A stretch of 64,000 nucleotides of DNA from Cenococcum geophilum 1.58. Taxonomy: Eukaryota > Ascomycota > Dothideomycetes > Gloniales > Gloniaceae. The notes beneath the pieces were generated by a model. It had not been told where the DNA came from, searched no databases, and was given only the letters and a program-made list of their open reading frames with translations. Positions within the stretch are counted from its first letter, which is position 1. Each line of letters starts with the position of its first letter. This document shows, one piece after another, positions 12,356 through 24,300 of the stretch. Position numbers and translations under genes: made by a program. The stretch is taken from assembly GCA_001692895.1 (NCBI GenBank), contig KV748260.1:248001-312000 (forward strand), in the 5' to 3' direction.

Positions 12356-12424
12356 CTGGCGATATTTACAAAAAGAAAAAGAAGGTAAGAAAGTATAAAG
12401 GAGAAGTATATAGGTTAACAGGTG

Positions 12425-13776
12425 CTCGGGGCAGTAATCGCGGATGTTCGAGTATTGCGAATATTACGGATATTGTAGACGTTGCGGATATCGTTGCGGA
12501 TATTGCGGATATCGTGAACATTGCGGATATCGCGGTGGAGACAGGTAGGCGCGTATAAGGTGTTACTGAGGTGTCCAAGCATTGTATAACGTTGTTCCTC
12601 CTCCTCCTGGGTCTGGTTGCTGTTGTCGGGTAAATTGTAATAGGGTATGCTGTTGTCGGCCAGGTTGCCGAGGGTCGTACTGCTGCTGCTGGGCAGGCTG
12701 CTGAAAATTGTACTGTTGCTGGGCAGGTTGTTGGGGTACAAATGCAATAGGTGTTTGAGGTGTCACAGGGGTATTCGTAGAGGGAGCTGTGACATTCGTG
12801 GAGGGAACCGTGACGTTTGCAGAGGGAGCCGTAACGTTTATAGGTAAGGGGAGCTCGGCCGTAGGAAGGTCATTTGAGACAGCTGGAGCTGAGTTGTACC
12901 GTTGCTGGGCAGGTTGCGGAGGTTTGTACGAGCTTGGCTGCCGTAAATCCTTGGCTTTGGTTAAGGAAGAGGGTAAGGCTAGCGGAGCTTGCGCGGGTGG
13001 AGCTTGCGTGGACGGAGCTTGCGCGGACAAGGCTTGTGTAGGCGGAGCTTGTGTAGACGGAGCTTGCGCGGACGGAGCTTGTGCAGGCGGAGCTTGTGCG
13101 GATAGAGCAGCTTGCTTAGACGGAGTTTGCGTAGACGAGGCTTGTGTGGGCGGAGCTTGCTGGGGTATAGATGCAGCAGGTGGTTGAGGTGTCCTAGGGG
13201 TGGTGGCAAGTGGGCGTAATTTGAGATGATAGTTGATAGCATACGAACTGAAGGGTCCTTCGTTGTTGATATATAGCTTAATTTCTGCATCTGACCATTT
13301 TATACGGTTGTCTTTGTGAGCGACGTCGTACAGTGCTTGTGGTACTAACTTGCTCTTTTTATTAAAGACCTATACTCTATTACGTCAGAGTAGTTGTTTA
13401 AGTCTTTTAATTGCAGACCTATTAGCGTCCTTAAATGTTTGTACTTTAAAATTATTAAAGTCCTCTTGGTATGAATCCCATAGGGTTTTATCCTTAAAGT
13501 TGTAGCTAGTATACTCATTAATTTTAAAGTTAATGTAGTTGGTAATATCTTCCGCAGTGGTCTCGTTGGTTAGGGTTATTCCGTTAGCCCAGTTTGGACG
13601 TTTAATTGACATAATGACTGGCGTAGATTGTGGTGTTCGTGGTGTAGGTCGTAGTGTAGGGGTGCTGCTGACGCTGCTGGGTGTACTGGCGCTCAGTAAA
13701 GAGGTCGTACTGGGTATTAATTTGCGTGGTGGACGCGAACTGAACGAAGCCTTGGTAGGAGTCGGTTCTTCTTAGC
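12425..13776 (-). pseudogene. Gag-like Pro/Gln-rich ORF of element IV (degenerate)
   Basis: One minus-strand frame runs from about 13,776 (and in frame further up, past two stops, to about 13,900) to about 12,425. It is broken only by TGA at 13,385-13,387, a TAG about 15 bp on, and TAA at 12,563-12,565; these are RIP-type changes of Arg/Gln codons. Order: a Ser/Pro/Thr-rich start; a globular part from 13,612 (MSIKRPNWANGITL) with a charged helical stretch and WSDAEIKLYINNEG near 13,270; an alanine/proline/glutamine repeat of QAPPAQAPSAQAPST type at about 12,990-13,170; a Gln-rich part (QQPAQQQYN) at 12,640-12,760; and a Tyr/Pro/Gln-rich tail. No zinc knuckle, protease or polymerase motif is visible. 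Calling it gag rests on its position between LTRs and on composition, not on a recognised domain. Confidence 0.6.
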
Positions 13777-13975
13777 AAACGCGACGTGATTGACGGGCCT
13801 TGGTAGGAGCGATCGCGTATTGTCTCTCGTGGTAGATTTTGCGTGATGGACGCGAACCAAACGAAGCCTTAGAGGAGTCGGTTCTTTGAGTTCCCAGGGC
13901 CTATACAGGAAGGGTTCTCCTTAGCAAACACAACGTGGTCGACAGGCCTTGGTAGGAGCGATCGCGTGGTGCCTC
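13729..13975 (-). repeat. Internal duplication at the start of element IV
   Basis: Two stretches repeat: GGACGCGAAC--AACGAAGCC (about 13,729 and 13,848) and CTTAGCAAACRCRACGTG with GGAGCGATCGCGT (about 13,771 and 13,919). Read on the minus strand in the gag-like frame the first gives KASFxSRPxRK twice, so the duplication may be coding. Confidence 0.75.
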
Positions 13976-14019
13976 TCTTCGTAATAACACCTGGCTGATC
14001 TGTGATATTAACTAATTAG

Positions 14020-14196
14020 TGTCGGTATTACCTGGGGGGGTACTGCAATTGTAATATAAGGTAATAGGTTCTTTGATTTATTTGTGTTCTTTCGCAGAGG
14101 ATTATAAGGATCGCGGTGCCTAAATAGGGGGCTGATGAGTCACCGTAAGGATGACTAATTAGAGACATGACCATGTAACCTCTACTTGTATAGACA
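14020..14196 (-). repeat. LTR of element IV (right)
   Basis: A 177-bp LTR starting TGTCGGTATTACC and ending GTATAGACA. It differs from the left copy mostly by CA/TA and TG/TA changes. Confidence 0.92.
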
Positions 14197-14201
14197 CATC
14201 C

Positions 14202-14974
14202 CTTCCTTCTATATACTTCTTCTACCTTATATTGGTCCTCTTAGTCCGCTTAATTATCTAGCTTAATAGGCCCTAGTAGAGGGTCTCTAGTAGTGCCCTT
14301 ATGTTATTTATATAGCTCTAGTAAGCTAATATAAAGCACTAGGTAGATACGGTAAGACGTAGGTAGATATAGTCGGTATACTTACTTTCTAACTAGTTTG
14401 GCTATACTAAAAGGTCCAATAAAGCGTACTATAAGTTTCTTACTAGGCCTTTTTAGTTTAAGGTTCTTAGTTAATAGTAAGACTAGATCCCCTACTTTAT
14501 ATACCTATAGTTAGTAATAACGATTATAGTATTTCGCCTACGCCTTGGCAGCGTGTTCCTAGCGTTTCGCTAGCGCTTCGCGTTTAAGGGATATCCTTTT
14601 AATTCTCTTAGAGGCGGCTGGAATAAAACTACTGTTATCCGCCTTAACCTTATATTCTAAACGCGGGTAAAACCTATAGTAGGCATAAAACGGGCTTATA
14701 CCCGTCTTGCTATATTTAGCATTATTATAGGCGAATTTAGCTAGTAATAAGAGGCCTACCTAGTTGCTCTGCTTTTCGTTATAGAATACACAGAGGTAAT
14801 ACTCTAAGGTTTAGTTCTAGCGTTTTGTTTACCCGTCTATTTGCGGGTAAAAGGCCATATTTAGCCTACGTTTTATCTTTATAGTAAAGTATAGCTCCAA
14901 CTAGAACTTACTAGTAAAGATACTGCCGCGATTAGATATAATCCCCCTAGGGGCTCCGAAATAGCGTACTACTT
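14202..14974 (-). pseudogene. Gypsy III integrase C-terminal half
   Basis: On the minus strand the reading near 14,970-14,830 gives RYFGAPRGIISNRGSIFTSKF and then FYPQIDG, the integrase core around the second catalytic Asp (here Asn, SNRG for SDRG) and the HPQTDGQTE region. Towards 14,400-14,560 it continues into the GPF-type C-terminal module with KPGDLV-like and KRPSKKLDHK-like character. The frame is cut on one side by gypsy II-1 and on the other by element IV. Confidence 0.83.
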
Positions 14975-15166
14975 TGTCATGGGACGGGGCAGTGGCTATA
15001 AGACGTATGTATTTAAGGAGTCTACAAGACGTTGCGCGATCGATCGTAAGGGTCGAGGGCGTAAGGAGGTGATATACCTACGCGTAGCTGACATAAGCTG
15101 TACGCGAGGTGTACGCGAGAGCACGGGGCTCTCCTATGGAGGCCCCTGCGGTAGGGTTCCGTAATA
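14975..15166 (-). repeat. 3' LTR of gypsy II-1
   Basis: 192 bp. It is open in one plus-strand frame starting MGRGSGYK, but that frame is only the LTR itself and recurs in the II-2 LTRs. Confidence 0.94.
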
Positions 15167-18100
15167 CTACCCTCCCTCCTATAGAGGCGGAGCTCCGGCG
15201 ACGCTGTGGTTACTATATATATATAAAAGGGACACTTAGGGTATAGAAAAGAAGAAAAGGGGGGTATTGCTAAAGGCTTAAAACAACGTTATATAATAAG
15301 GCTTAGCATCTAAAAATCTAACCAATTAAATAACTTCAACCGCCGGTCGAAGTTCCTGGACATCTCAACGATATTCCGGTTACGTAATCGCACTTTACCG
15401 CAATCTAACGGCAATCTAACGGTAATTTGCCCCTACGTGGTAATATACAACGGTTTAACTCTATAAGGGCTCCTATAGAGAATTAGGTATAAAATCTCTG
15501 CTTAAGCCTAGTTTCTATAGGTTCGTGTAGTAAAAGTCGCTAATTAGATCCTTTATATTTTTAAAGTCTTCCTATAGTTGCTATTCTAGCTAGTCTATGT
15601 CAAATCCTATATATATAGCTCTATAGTAAAGCTATCGTCCTCTACCTTTGCCAAAGTATTTAGAGTTAATAATTTGTTTAACAGTCCACTCCTTATAGTT
15701 CTTGTCTTTATTCTTATCTCGGATTAGTACTAGTAGGGGTTTAGGCTATATCTGCCCCGGTAAGGGGTTAGGCTAGTAAAGGTATAGTAGCTATANGTAA
15801 AATATAGGCTATATCCCGCGGGTGGCTAGGGCAGGTGGGAGCTCTAGCTTATATACGGCTCCCCTATTAATAACTCGTTTAATTAGGTAGGGGCTAAGGT
15901 TCTTATAATTAAGTAACTTTATAGGCCTCTATATAGAGATATTGCGTGTATTTAGCTATACCTAGTTGCCAACACGTATCTCTGGTAGTGGCGTTCTATA
16001 ACAGTTAATAAAGTAGGCCTACTTTGCTTAAGCCTAGGCCATTTCTCCCTTGCAGTAGTTAAGTAGATTTTTTATATAGTCTATATACTAGTCAGCAAGT
16101 AGTATCTTAAGGCGTTTTCTATATAGCAGTTTCTTATTAATAGGTTCTAGTGGTTCTATACCAGATTAGGGGTAATATCCCTTATTCGCGAAGAACGGGG
16201 TAAGTCCTATAATAGTTAAGACGTAGTTATTTACTATAAATTTACCTAGTAGGAGGTAATCTACCTAGTTATTTTAACTATAGGCGACTACCTATTATAG
16301 ATACGCTTTTATGCTAGCATTAGCGTTTTCCGGTTACCTAGCAGTTTTATAGTAAAAGGATATAGATATCTTAACGGAGATGCTAAGGCGTTAGTAGATT
16401 CGTCTCTATATATTAGAGCTAAACTATATACCTCAGTCGGACGTAATTAAGTTAGGTAACCTATATAATTAATAGATTTCGCGGAAAAAGGCGTTAGTAA
16501 CGTCGCTAATAGCTACGCCTTTAGTTAGGATATAGTGGCGCTCTTTTATAAGTCGGCATATTATTATAAGGATGTTCTTATAGGTATGGCTATATCGCTT
16601 ATAGGGTGGTAGGTTAATAACAAAATCTATAGCAATATCTGCCTATCGTTATATAGGTACTAGTAGAGGGTACAGTAGTCCTTAGTACTTTGTATTAAAG
16701 GCCTTAGCGCGCTTATAACCGTGGCAGGCGCCTATAAAGCGTTTAACTAAGTCTATTATTTTAGGCTAAAAGTAGTATCGGCTAAGAAGCTTATAGGTTC
16801 CTCCTCTACCTAAGTAGCCGCTTAATTAAAGGTCGTAAGCTATTTGGATTAGTTACCGTTATAGATTTTCTAAGTTAGAGATAAATAGACGGCCTCTATA
16901 ATAGAGCCTGTTCTCTTTTACTTTTAAGGCTGCTATATTAATCTAGCCTAAGCTTTAGAGTTTAGTTAGCAGCGTATAGGCGCTAGCGGTCTTTGCGGTA
17001 ATAAGTTAATATAGTAATAGGTTAATAGAGGTGTTATATACTATAGTAATAAGCTTATTAATTTTAGGAGGTAATTTTAGTTCTATAGTGTGGAGCTAAG
17101 GTATAGTTAGCTCTATTATAGGTAGCATACCTAGGGCTAAATTCCGTACTTTTAGGATTGTCTATTATTAGAACTAGTTATAGAGGTTATCTTTAGACTA
17201 AGAAAGGTCTTATAAGCGGCGTATTAGGCTATTAGGCTTAGTACTTTATACTCCTAGCCTATATACAATTTTAAAGTTAAAACCAGAGAGGAACTCGTTC
17301 CAGCGTGCTTAGCGTTAGTTTAGCTATTTTATAGTTATAAAGTACTTAAGGTTACGATAATCCGTAAGGACTTTAGTTGGCTAGTTAGGTTCTACTAAGG
17401 AGAGTTCTGGTTAGAATTCCTTAAACGCTTATATAATCGCGAGAAGTTCCTTATTATAGATCTTATAGTTATATTCTTATAGTATAAGCTTAGATAAATA
17501 GAATGCGACTAAGTAGAGGAAACCGTTATTATCTATTTAGGAGAGGACGCCTGCGTTAATATAGTCTAAGGAGTTAGTCTTAAGATAAAGTTATTGTCCT
17601 AGTATAAAGTAAGCTAGGATAGGTGCTTTAGTAAAAGCATCTTTAAGGTCTTAGAACGCCTTCTTACATTTAGGCGTCTAGATAAAACGTAGATATATTT
17701 TTCTTCCTTTTACGGAAAGGCCCTTTATTTACATTATTACTATAAGTAGTACTATAACACCCAAGAAGTTATATATGAATTTTTAATAGAAGTTAGCGAA
17801 ANTAAGGAAAGCTTATACGTCTTTAATGCAGTTAGGGGTTTGCTATTTAGTAATTATGCATACCTTCTTGGGGTCCATATAGACACCCTTAATAGTAACG
17901 ATTAGTTTAAGGTATTTTACTTCTATAACTAAGAATTTATACTTCTTTAAATTAATATAAAGTCCTACGTCCCTAAGGCGCTGTAGGACCTTTTAAACGT
18001 GCTTAGTATACTTAGAAGGGTTATTACTATAAATAAGTATATCGTCTAGGTANGCAGAGCAGAAGTNNTTAAGGTAGTCCCGTAAGGCGTTATTAATATA

Positions 18101-21100
18101 GCTTTAGAAGCTGCCTAGGCCNTTATATACGCTAAAGGGTATAATAGTATATTTAAATTAGCCAAAGCGCAATACAAATGCGGTTTTCTATTTATCACCT
18201 TCTCGTATTTAGAGGCGGTTAAAGGCGGCAATAATATCAAGCTTAGTATAGATTTTGGCTTAGCTAAGCCGCTTAAGAGTCTTACGTATAAGCGGTATAG
18301 GGTATTAGTTTTTAATTGTAATAGCGTTAAGTCCTCTATAGTTAACGTAGAATTAAATACCTCCTCTTAGCTTCTTAGTAAGGAGGATAGGGGCGGCTAC
18401 TAGGGACATACTAGGGCGAATAAACCCTTTATTAAGGTGTTCGTTAATATACTTTTTAATAACTAGAAGTTCGTCTTTTAATATTAGGTAGGATCTCTTA
18501 TAGAGTGGCGTTTTTCCTTATTTAATATTAATGGTATAGTTATTAGGTCAATATAGGGGGAGTATATCTACGCTCTTTTATAAGTACACGTTAATAAAGT
18601 TATAGTACCTCTTAGGGAGGAGCTTGCGAAGTTCCTTATTAGTAAGTCCTTTTTTAAGCTTTATAAACTTCTTAAAGTCTAAAGGTAAAAGTCTATAGAG
18701 TTTTATAGGGGTATTGTTTTCTAAGAGGTCAACTATATTTATCCTATTACTATAGAGGACGTAGTCCCTATTCTTTTATTAAGGCTTATATAGTCGTCTA
18801 ATTAGGAGGCTGTAGTAAACGGTCTAGCCTTTTCTATATACTATACGATAGAAAAGCCGCGGCACTTATATAAGTGGTAGTTATGTTATAGGTAGGATAA
18901 TAAGGGGTCCCTATAGGTTAGTATCCTAGGGAAGTAGATAGAGGCGGCTAGGCTAATGTCCTAGCAGGTCTCCTCTACAGTATTTATGAGTTAAAGGTTG
19001 CTTTTCTCTTTTTTAGTCAATAGAGGGGGTGTATATTATTTTAAAGCTAGTTTATTCTAAGGATAATAGGGTAGTTAGGAAGTGGTATAATATAGGCCTA
19101 AAGTTCTTCCTGGTGCATTTATATCTAGGTAAAGTTATGCTATATAGGTAATCTTCTATACGGGTAATAACTACCGTTGGCGAGTTATAAGGGCGGGCTT
19201 TAGTAAGGGTAAGGTAGGTAGGTTATAAGTCGCATAAATTAGGTATCTATAAATTTATTAATAGCTCCGCAATTAATTATAAAATGGCTTTTATATTATT
19301 TTTTAGCAGTAGTTCCTATTATAGGTAAAACTATCTATTTCCGTCTATTTATCTTTACTAAGTTATCTATTAAGCAGGCCAATATATAGATCCCCTTATT
19401 ATTAGGGCGTCCTAACCTACGACTTAGGGCTAGGACTTGGCGTTTTCCGTTTCCGTATCTAACTCTACCGCTATTACTGCGTCTTTATCTTATATAGTAG
19501 TGGCATATAGCAATATATTTAGTATTTAAGGTACTAGGTTAGGTATTAGGCGGCGGCTGCTAAACCTAGCTATTAGGCAGTTTAGGCTATAGCTATAATA
19601 GCCTTCTTAATAACATCTATAGCAACGCTTTAGCTTTTAGAGTAGCTTATATTCTTCGTCTAGTAGCTTCTACAAAAAGGTTAGTATAGAAAGGTTAATA
19701 TTAGGACTAGTAGTATTGCTTAGGGTAGTAGGCGTTAGTAGTTTAGTAGGTCCAGAGGGCTTCTATAGGGAGGTCTTTAGGTAGGGGTTTACAGTAGTAA
19801 TCTAATTTAGTCGTTGTTTAATCTTCTATATAGCTGCTATTATATTATAAACATTATTATAGTTATAGCTGGCGGCTGCGTAACTAAGGCGATAAGTGAC
19901 TTTTTTAAGAAGATCTTTCTGGTCTTTAGTATCGTCTTAGGTAAGGGCTCTAGTATATTTCTAGAATTTAATATAGAACTCGTTAAATAATTTAGTAGGG
20001 CTTATTTTTAGGGTATATAGTTTAGCTTAGTTAGTGGCTAGTAGGTTGTAATCGCGGTATATTAGGTTGAGATTGTTAAGGACTTCTTAGTAGGACTGCT
20101 ACTTTTAGGGGCTATTAGTCTCCTATTAGGCGAAAAGTCTATTAAATAGTATACCCTTTATTCGCCCGATAATATAGCCAATCTTAGTATCTTCTATAGG
20201 AAAAAGGCAGGCGCTTTAAGTTAGTTTCTCGCGGATTTGCATCTTTTAGTGGCTATATTCTTTACGGTCTCCCTAAAAAACTAGGGAATTAAGGTAACGT
20301 ATATTAGACCCTACAGTAGCAGCTTAGGTTTAGTCATTATAGCTTTCGTCGTCGCTTTAGTAGGGGTTCCTATTAGGTAAGGCTGCTTAGCACTAACTCT
20401 CTATTAAGCGTTAAGTAGGTAAAGTTACCGGGGGCGTAGAGACTTAAGTGGCGTTATATATAGTAGAGAGGTGTCTAGCGTTATTACAAATGTACTTATT
20501 AAGCTAAGATTATAGGTATTTAATTATGCCTTTTTTTTTAGTAACTATAGCAATAAGTACAATCTTAGCCTTCTTTAACTATTAGACGTCGCGTTTAGAT
20601 ATATAGAGGTCGTCTTTAGTTTCTTAACGCGTATTATTAGCGAGCGCCTTACAAGCTTATAGGTCTTAGATAATATCGCGATTTTAGGTAATACGCATCT
20701 TAGCTTATATAAGCTTTAGATAGTAGTTCTATAGAAGGCGGTAGTATTTATTAGGTTCTCGTGCTACCATTTTTACAAATATCTCGGCGTCTTATATTTC
20801 AATTTTAATGGGTAGTAGCCCTTCCGCTTACTTGTCTATAGTTATATAGTTAATAAAAGATAAGACATTATTGGTATCTATCTCCTTAGGGGTTAAGGCT
20901 AGGGCTAATAAATCGAATTCTCCTAGGATTAATTGGCGTTGTAGGTTAAGTATAGGTATTAGATTATTCTTTAGGTTTAATATAGTGGCTAGTAAGGAAT
21001 ATTATCTTACTATTATAGGTTCCTTAGAAGTATAAAGTGAGGTAACTTATAGGCACGCTACTTTTAGCAGCGCCTATAGTATTATAAAGACGTAGAATTG

Positions 21101-21140
21101 GTTATAGGCTAGGTGTTGGTGGTAAAAAGGCGTAACGTAA
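15167..21140 (-). pseudogene. Gypsy II-1 gag-pol, RIP-inactivated
   Basis: Minus strand, from 21,140 down. Gag lies at about 19,500-21,000, then a protease region. RT is at about 17,800-18,600, with the active site preserved as YLDDILIYS near 18,030-18,053. RNase H is at about 17,280-17,800, integrase at about 16,000-17,250, and a chromodomain at about 15,530-15,720 with LFNSKYFGKGRGRQLYY and a following WPEWQPWEDFKNA-like stretch. Domain limits are approximate because the frame is full of TAG/TAA codons. The order PR-RT-RH-IN-chromodomain places it among the chromoviruses of Ty3/gypsy. A few N bases occur. Confidence 0.86.
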
Positions 21141-21332
21141 TGTCACGGGACGGGGCAGTGGCTATAAGACGTATGTATTTGAGGAGTTTACAAGACATTA
21201 CGCGATCGATCGTAAGGGTCAAGGGCGTAAGGAGGTGATATACCTACGCGTAGCTAATATAAGCTATACGCGAGGTATATGCGAGAGCACGGGGCTCTCC
21301 TATAGAGGCCCCTACGGTAGGGTTCCGTGATA
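21141..21332 (-). repeat. 5' LTR of gypsy II-1
   Basis: 192 bp, starting with the least mutated form TGTCACGGGACGG. The left partner is 14,975-15,166. Confidence 0.94.
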
Positions 21333-21337
21333 TACTT

Positions 21338-24300
21338 CATTAAGGAAGAGATCCGTAAGTTTAATTGCAGTAATAGTTTTTATTATAGGTAGATATAAGG
21401 CCATCTTAGTATAGCGGTTAACTATTATATATATTACGTTATATACCTTATTGCCTTATTTACTAGGCGGTAGGCCTATAATAAAGTCTATTATAATCTT
21501 CTACTACAGCTGGTCCGGGTAAGGCAGCGCTTAAAGCTTACTATAAGGGCAATATTAAGGCGTACGTATACGTTAGTATAAATTATAGGTAGAGATATAG
21601 TTTATAACGTCCGTATTTATACTAGGCTAGTAGTACTTATACAAGAGTAGATTTAAAGTCTTTTTCTTACTAAAGTGCCCAGCTAGGGTATTATCGTAGT
21701 AGATCTATAGGAGTTCTGTATAAACCGCTAGGTCTAGGGGTATATATAGCCTCCCGCGGTAATAAAGTAGTCTAGCGGAATTAAACTGCTATACTAGCTT
21801 TAAGCGGGCGTGTTAATGGCGTCTTATAGTATCTACGCTATCGCTGCGCTTTTGTAGTATAAAGTTATCTTTAGTCTAAAGTCCTTTAATAAGCTCGACA
21901 ACTATTTCCGTACTAGACTTATAAGTACTTTCTTAAGTACTAGCTTCTCTAACTTAGGTCCTCGTTATACATTACTTAATAGCATATATATAGGTTGCCT
22001 AGTTAAACCGTAATACTATATAGCCTAGGCGTACCGCCGTTGGGTTACTGGCTTATAGCCGTAGAAACAATACCTTTATAAAAGGCTTATTTTCTTATAT
22101 ACCTAATAGGACTTTTATTTTAGGTTAATGGCCCTATATTCCCAAAGTCCTTTAGAGCAATAGTAGTATAGTGTCTTCTTCTAGCGGACCCCCTGCGCTT
22201 AGGGGTTGCCTTAACGGCGCGTTTACGGGGTTCGTTTTTCCCACCCTATGCTTAATAACAAAGTTATAGGCAGCTAATACTATAGCCCATCTAGCTTGCC
22301 GTCTATTAAGGGCTTTTACTTTTATAAAACCCTTTAAATTATTATAGTCTGTAAGCACTTCTAGGCGGCTTAATAGCCCCTTAATGTAGTATCTCTAATG
22401 CTTAAAAGCCTCTATAATAGCTAGTAGCTCCTAATTATAGGTCTTATAATTACACTCTGCTAGCGAAAGCTTCCTAGACTAGAAGGCTATTAGATGCTAA
22501 AGACTATCTTTAAATAGCTGTAATATAATTACTGCTAGGCCTTATATAGAGGTATCCGTCTTTAACCGGGTCGGTAAGCCTAGCGTATAGTGTTGTAGGA
22601 GCGGTGCCGTTATAAAGGCGTCGTAGAGCTAGCGTATCGCCTACTCCGCCTCTTTAGGCCAACTAAGAGGCCTAGCTTTACGGCCGTTCTTTACTTCCTT
22701 AAGGAGATTAGTAATAGGCTTTATAATAGTAGAGTACTTATAGATAAACCAGTAATAGAAGTTAGCAAAACCTAGGAAGACCTAGACATCCCTATAGGAT
22801 TGAGAGCTCTCTTACTTAGTAATAGCTTCTACCCAGCTAAGATCCATCGCTATGCCTTTGGGACTAATAATATATCCTAAGAACTTAACCTCTTATACGC
22901 TAAACCTGCACTTCTTAAGGTTTATATATAGTTGATATTGCCGCAACCTATATAGCACTTCTAGTACGTGGCGCTAGTGTTCCTCTAGATTTTTAGAGAA
23001 AATTAGAATATTATTAAGATAGACTATATAGAAGACGTCTACTAGTCCTAATAAGGCCCGATTAATATAGCCCTAAAAGGTTACTGGTCTGTTGGTTAGC
23101 CTAAAAGGCAAAACTAAATACTTAAAGTGGCCGTAACGCGTGCGAAACGCCGTCTTCTACTTATCGCCCTAACGGATACGAAGGCGGTAGTACGTATTTG
23201 TTAGGTCTAACTTAGTAAAGATCTTAGAACCTACTAAGCGGTCTAAGGTCTTACTAATTAATAGTAGTATAAGACGATTCTTAATCGTCACCTTATTAAG
23301 GCCTCTATAGTCTATATAGAGCCGCAGCTTCCTATCTTTTTTAGGTATAAATAGGATAGGTACCCCTACGGGACTAGTACTTGGTTAGATCTAGCCTTTA
23401 GCTAAGGCGTCGTCTAAGTACTCCCTTAGTACCTCTAGCTCCTTAACTAAGAGGTTATAGAGCGGCCTATATAGGACCTCCTGTCTCTCTTTTAGGTTAA
23501 TAGTATAGTCGCCCTAATAGTATTAGGGTAGCTTTCCTGCTTCCTTATATAAGAAGACATCGCTAGCTTCTTTTAACTGTGGGGGAAGGACCAGCAAGCT
23601 ACCGTTATCTTATTTACTAGGCATTAATCTAGCAATTACTAGGGCGAAGACCCTAGATTCCCTCTAAAGAGACTCCGCGAAACCCTTAGGGGTTTATAGT
23701 AATAGGGACGAGCCATCCAGCTTCTATTACCACGCCTTTACCTTATAGTCGATAAGAAGTTGGGCCTTCTTTAACCCTAGCATACCTAGGGTAATAGTGG
23801 GGGATGCGTTAGCTATTCTATAGCAGATAAGGGTTACTTCCCTTATCCTACCCTAGTTGTCCTTTATCCTTAATAGTACCTTATAGGCTTTATAGTAATA
23901 TACTTAAGTTTTGTTTAACTAGGAGTAGGTAGGTAATTCTGCATTTAGTGTCTTAAAGTTATACTTTATTACAAATCACTAATTAATTATATTTACTTCG
24001 GCGCCAAGATTAAGTATTACTAAGGTCTCCTTCTAGGTTTGCTTAAATAGGACTTCTCCTAAGACAGTAATAGCTTCCTTATAATCTAGTAGTAGCTTAT
24101 ACCCTATAGGTATAAGGGGCTCCGAGGGCGCCTACCTTTTCCTAGCGTTAAGATGGCGTTTACGCTGCTTAACTGCGGCTAGTACTATTATGGCTCCGGG
24201 CACTATCGCCACCAATATCCTAGCTTGCCACAATTTTTGTAGTTCCCCTTAGGTTGGGTTAAACCCCTAGCGGTACTACTTCGCCCCGCCATCACGTCGC

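Larger units (their letters stand above)
12181..14196 (-). mobile_element. Element IV: small non-autonomous LTR element with a gag-like ORF only
   Basis: LTRs of 175 bp (12,181-12,355) and 177 bp (14,020-14,196) have TG...CA ends, and a CATCC target duplication flanks the element (12,176-12,180 and 14,197-14,201). The whole element is 2,016 bp and has no protease, RT, RNase H or integrase. Its only gene is a Pro/Gln/Ala-rich minus-strand frame. It is far less RIP-mutated than the gypsy III pol around it, so it is either a late arrival or escaped RIP. The layout is like the TR-GAG elements described in plants; a copia or gypsy helper cannot be decided here. Confidence 0.9.
14975..21332 (-). 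mobile_element. Gypsy II copy 1, complete, nested in gypsy III
   Basis: LTRs of 192 bp lie at 14,975-15,166 and 21,141-21,332 (TGTCAYGGGACGG... to ...GGTTCCGTRATA). The target duplication is TACTT (14,970-14,974 and 21,333-21,337). A minus-strand polypurine tract (AGGAGGGAGGGTAG) abuts the left LTR, so the element reads right to left. The length is 6,358 bp with no further insertion. It interrupts the integrase gene of gypsy III. Confidence 0.95.

Noticed and set aside
12789..13187. Plus-strand 132-codon Cys/Gly/Ala-rich frame
   Set aside because: It is the antisense of the QAPPAQAP-type repeat of the gag-like ORF in element IV; codon reading on the minus strand is far more protein-like.
14979..15164. 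Small frame MGRGSGYKTYVF, repeated at 34,064
   Set aside because: It lies entirely within the 192-bp LTR of gypsy II and recurs because the LTR recurs; it is antisense to the element.
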